Of a stretch of 7,292 bases of DNA, positions 5,561 through 7,292 are shown piece by piece. The translations under genes were made by a program, and so were the position numbers. Below the pieces are notes generated by a model. The model was not told the origin of the DNA, did not search any database, and was given only the letters and a program-made list of their open reading frames with translations. The DNA is from an uncultured Nocardiaceae bacterium. Lineage in GTDB: Bacteria > Actinomycetota > Actinomycetes > Mycobacteriales > Mycobacteriaceae. Numbering within the stretch: position 1 is the stretch's first letter; every line of letters begins with the position of its first letter. The DNA lies in the NCBI GenBank assembly GCA_936936565.1, contig CAKZIX010000095.1:1-7292 (forward strand), written 5' to 3'.

Positions 5561-5813
5561 CCCAGTCTCGATCGTCGCCCCAGTATGCGTCTATCTCGGA
5601 AATGTACTCGGCGCCACTCTGGTTCCAGGTGTACGGCGCGAGCATTCGCTTGGCCTCTTCAATCGGAATCGCTTGGCGGCGTTTGGTTATCGGCTTGAGT
5701 TCACCGACGGGGCGGCCGTTGCGGGTGATGACGAAGTCCTTGCCCGCTTCCAGATCGTCCATCACGCGCGCGCTGTTGTTGCGCAACTCGGCCTGGCTGA
5801 TGGTCTCCGTCAT
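5553..5813 (-). CDS. vapB: VapB-type antitoxin, Phd/YefM family
   Basis: An 86-residue antitoxin that should bind and neutralise the adjacent VapC and, with it, repress its own operon. The N-terminal half, MTETISQAELRNNSARVMDD through GKDFVITRNGRPVGELKP, is a typical Phd/YefM DNA-binding and dimerisation domain. The C-terminal tail (about 45-86, rich in acidic and aromatic residues, ending DRDWGE) is the expected toxin-wrapping segment. The start at 5813 is chosen because the family begins this way and TATTCT lies six bases upstream. The frame stays open to 5936, but the extra 41 residues run through the promoter and look unlike protein. By hand count GC over 5581-5700 is about 56%, against about 75% in a sample of gatB, which suggests acquisition by transfer. 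The stop overlaps the vapC start. Confidence 0.9.
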   Translation of the reverse strand: MTETISQAELRNNSARVMDDLEAGKDFVITRNGRPVGELKPITKRRQAIPIEEAKRMLAPYTWNQSGAEYISEIDAYWGDDRDWGE

Positions 5814-5819
5814 ACGACG

Positions 5820-5839
5820 AGAATAGCCCCTGGCGCTAT
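5820..5839 (-). promoter_or_regulatory. vapBC promoter -10 box with overlapping operator-like palindrome
   Basis: TATTCT (minus strand, 5825-5820) fits TANNNT and sits six bases before the vapB ATG, predicting a leaderless transcript. Overlapping its upstream edge is a 17-bp imperfect palindrome, 5823-5839 (ATAGCCCCTGGCGCTAT, 7 of 8 pairs match around a central T). A further GCTAT at 5845-5849 lies exactly 10 bp from the palindrome's right half-site. This is where a VapBC complex would bind to repress itself. The symmetry is seen; the binding is inferred. Confidence 0.5.
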
Positions 5840-5884
5840 GCGATGCTATCGATCTTGGGCGCCGACTCGTGGGCGTTCGTTCGC

Positions 5885-5890
5885 TATTCT
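5885..5890 (+). promoter_or_regulatory. Candidate -10 box for the LGFP-repeat gene
   Basis: TATTCT, the same hexamer used divergently by vapB, lies 37 bases before the ATG at 5928. Transcription would start near 5897 and give a leader of about 30 nt carrying AGGAAG (5919-5924). No clear -35 box is seen. The box is about 46 bp from the vapB operator palindrome, so cross-regulation is possible but unsupported. Confidence 0.4.
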
Positions 5891-5927
5891 CAGCTCTCGG
5901 ATCGACACCGACGAATGCAGGAAGCAC

Positions 5928-6632
5928 ATGCGACACCTTTGGAAGATCGGCGCCGTATCAGCAGCGGCCGCGCTCATGACACTGACCCCGACGACGGCGC
6001 ACGCGCGCATGTTCAACGGCATCGAGGTCAAGGGCGCCATCGAGGTCGAGTTCGACGCCGCGGGCGGCTGGGCGTTCTTCGAGAACCCGCTGGGCCCGGA
6101 GGGCGACGCGGCGAACGGCGGCAAGTTCCAGGTGTTCCAGCGCAACGCCTCGATCTATTGGTCGCCGGCCACCAATGCGCACCAGGTCGGCGGGCTGATC
6201 CGCGAGAAGTGGGGCCAGTTGGGCTGGGAAAGCGGCTTCCTCGGCTACCCGATCTCCCGTGAGATCCGGGTGAACAACGGCTCCTACAACAACTTCCAGG
6301 GTGGCTCGATCTACTGGTCGGAGAAGACGGGCGCGCACCAGATCGGCGGGCTGATCCTCGACAAGTGGCGCACCGTCCCGCTCGGCTTCCCCAAGACCGA
6401 CGAGTTCGTCTGTGCAGGCGGCGGGCGCGGCAACCACTTCGAGTTCGGCTCGATCTACTGGTCGCCGCAGTCGGGCACGCACGTGGTGAAGGGCAAGATC
6501 CTCGAGAAGTGGGAAGAGCTGGGCTTCGAGCGCAGCAAGTACGGCTTCCCGACCAGCGACGAATACGACGTCAAGGGCGGCGGCAAGGCCCAGCAGTTCC
6601 AGGGTGGTGTCCTCAGTACCGAGGACGACTGA
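5928..6632 (+). CDS. Secreted LGFP-repeat protein
   Basis: A 234-residue exported protein made almost entirely of LGFP-type repeats, a module found in cell-envelope proteins of Corynebacteriales and thought to attach them to the wall polymer. The signal peptide (MRHLWK, then a hydrophobic stretch to residue 21, with likely cleavage after AHA26) is Sec-type with no lipobox. Three SIYWS motifs (75-79, 127-131, 175-179) mark the repeat register at 52- and 48-residue spacing. The LGFP motif itself appears as LGYP (105-108), LGFP (152-155) and YGFP (205-208); the first unit has a degenerate LGPE (55-58). There is no attached enzyme domain, so it may act as a wall-binding or structural protein. Cys162 is the only cysteine. 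The start is supported by AGGAAG upstream. It converges on pfkA with 6 nt between stop codons. The exact function is unknown. Confidence 0.88.
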   Translation: MRHLWKIGAVSAAAALMTLTPTTAHARMFNGIEVKGAIEVEFDAAGGWAFFENPLGPEGDAANGGKFQVFQRNASIYWSPATNAHQVGGLIREKWGQLGWESGFLGYPISREIRVNNGSYNNFQGGSIYWSEKTGAHQIGGLILDKWRTVPLGFPKTDEFVCAGGGRGNHFEFGSIYWSPQSGTHVVKGKILEKWEELGFERSKYGFPTSDEYDVKGGGKAQQFQGGVLSTEDD

Positions 6633-6638
6633 CCAGAC

Positions 6639-7292
6639 CTAGCCGAAGAAGGCGGCTGCCTCGCGCAGCCGCTCCGGCGGCACCGTCTTGAGCTGCTTGG
6701 TGGCGTCCGCCAGCGGCACCAACTCGATGGCGGTGCCGTGCAGGGCGACCATGTTGCCGTAGGAACCGGCGTGCGCGGCTTCGACGGCGTGCACGCCGAA
6801 GCGCGTGGCGAGCACCCGGTCGAACGGGGTGGGCGTGCCGCCACGCTGCACGTGCCCGAGCACCGTGGTGCGCACCTCCTTGCCGATACGCTTCTCGATC
6901 TCGATCGCCAATTGCTGTGCGACACCGGTGAATCGCTCGTGCCCGAACTCGTCGATGCCGCCTTCGCGCAACGTCATGGTGCGCGGATCCGGGTGCGCCC
7001 CTTCGGCGACCACACAGATGAAGTGTGAATCTCCGCGCTGGAAACGCCTTTTCATCATGGTGCACACCGCTTCGACATCGAATGGCTGCTCCGGCACCAG
7101 AATCAGATGCGCCCCGGAGGCGATCCCCGCGCTGAGCGCGATCCAGCCCGCGTGGCGGCCCATGACCTCGACGAGCATCACGCGCTGGTGCGATTCGGCG
7201 GTGGTATGCAGGCGGTCGATGGCCTCGGTGGCTATGGCCAGCGCGGTGTCGTGGCCGAAAGTGACGTCGGTGCAATCGATGTCGTTGTCGAT
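6639..7292 (-). CDS. pfkA: 6-phosphofructokinase, C-terminal 217 residues (5' end outside window)
   Basis: PfkA phosphorylates fructose 6-phosphate to the 1,6-bisphosphate, the committed step of glycolysis. The frame enters at 7292 with IDNDIDCTDVTFGHDTA, which contains the catalytic IDND motif (the first Asp is the base). It continues with VMLVEVMGRHAGW (fragment 38-50), the VVAEGAHPD loop and RTTVLGHVQRGGTPTPFDR, the phosphofructokinase signature. Compared with about 343 residues in M. tuberculosis PfkA (Rv3010c), about 126 are missing. The residues that distinguish ATP- from pyrophosphate-using enzymes (the equivalents of E. coli 104 and 124) lie just outside the window, so the phosphoryl donor cannot be read here; ATP is expected from the mycobacterial enzyme. 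gatA and gatC would be expected upstream by synteny. The stop faces the LGFP stop 6 nt away. Confidence 0.96.
   Translation of the reverse strand: MDNDIDCTDVTFGHDTALAIATEAIDRLHTTAESHQRVMLVEVMGRHAGWIALSAGIASGAHLILVPEQPFDVEAVCTMMKRRFQRGDSHFICVVAEGAHPDPRTMTLREGGIDEFGHERFTGVAQQLAIEIEKRIGKEVRTTVLGHVQRGGTPTPFDRVLATRFGVHAVEAAHAGSYGNMVALHGTAIELVPLADATKQLKTVPPERLREAAAFFG
6652..6672 (+). terminator. GC-rich hairpin 20 nt after the LGFP gene, inside the end of pfkA
   Basis: GCGGCTGC (6652-6659) and GCAGCCGC (6665-6672) form a perfect 8-bp stem with a 5-nt loop. It lies 20 nt past the LGFP stop codon but within the last codons of the convergent pfkA, so its sequence is also constrained by the LREAAA coding stretch. 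No T-run follows. It may end or slow LGFP transcription; equally it may be a by-product of GC-rich coding sequence. Confidence 0.3.

Noticed and set aside
3467..5698. Very long open frame on the plus strand across gatB and vapC
   Set aside because: It is antisense to gatB and vapC, whose family motifs are unmistakable. Long antisense frames are expected from strong GC3 bias, and its Arg/His/Asp-rich translation shows no domain.
5133..5927. Extension of the LGFP reading frame upstream to 5133
   Set aside because: The frame is open only because it is antisense to vapBC. A Sec signal peptide begins exactly at 5928 with a ribosome-binding site before it.
5814..5936. N-terminal extension of vapB by 41 residues to an upstream ATG
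   Set aside because: It would run through the promoter and operator, is Arg/Ser-rich, and Phd/YefM antitoxins begin at the MTETIS position.
5135..6638. Genomic island or transposon boundaries around vapBC and the LGFP gene
   Set aside because: No terminal inverted repeats, direct target duplications, transposase, integrase or tRNA are visible at the edges, so only the synteny difference is reported.

Overview
The window comes from a high-GC actinobacterium, almost certainly a Mycobacterium/Mycolicibacterium species. The reasons are strong GC3 bias, mycobacterial-type -10 boxes (TANNNT) 6-7 nt upstream of start codons, and a backbone whose order and strands match, from memory, the M. tuberculosis stretch Rv3005c (DoxX) - Rv3006 (lppZ) - Rv3009c (gatB) - Rv3010c (pfkA). 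It is not M. tuberculosis itself: the genes around and between these anchors differ.

Layout. Positions 1-1260 (+) hold the C-terminal two thirds of ilvD, a dihydroxy-acid dehydratase of the long, E. coli-like type. Positions 1261-1402 hold two hairpins, one a perfect 20-bp inverted repeat, between convergent genes. Positions 1403-1597 (-) hold a small unrecognised gene for a 64-residue protein with three 9-residue GSST repeats; its probable -10 box lies inside a perfect 10-bp inverted repeat. Positions 1691-2377 (-) encode a DoxX-family membrane protein. Divergent from it is the lipoprotein gene lppZ (2469-3569, +), which converges on gatB (3596-5134, -), the GatCAB amidotransferase B subunit. 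Next come a type II toxin-antitoxin operon (vapC 5156-5560 and vapB 5553-5813, both -), a divergently transcribed gene for a secreted LGFP-repeat protein (5928-6632, +), and the 3' two thirds of pfkA (6639-7292, -), cut by the window edge.

How it fits together. The backbone genes serve core functions: branched-chain amino acid synthesis (ilvD), glycolysis (pfkA), indirect aminoacylation of Gln/Asn tRNAs (gatB), and envelope/redox proteins (DoxX, LppZ). The vapBC pair and the LGFP gene sit between pfkA and gatB, which are neighbours in M. tuberculosis. They therefore look like an accessory insertion, and part of vapB is clearly lower in GC than gatB. gatB keeps its own apparent leaderless promoter in the 21-nt gap after vapC, so it need not depend on pfkA transcription. 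lppZ, the DoxX gene, gatB and vapB all show a TANNNT box at leaderless spacing. No RNA gene, insertion sequence, CRISPR array or origin is visible, and no gene-free stretch exceeds 300 bases. The least explained part is 1261-1690: the small repeat-protein gene and its symmetrical flanking DNA.
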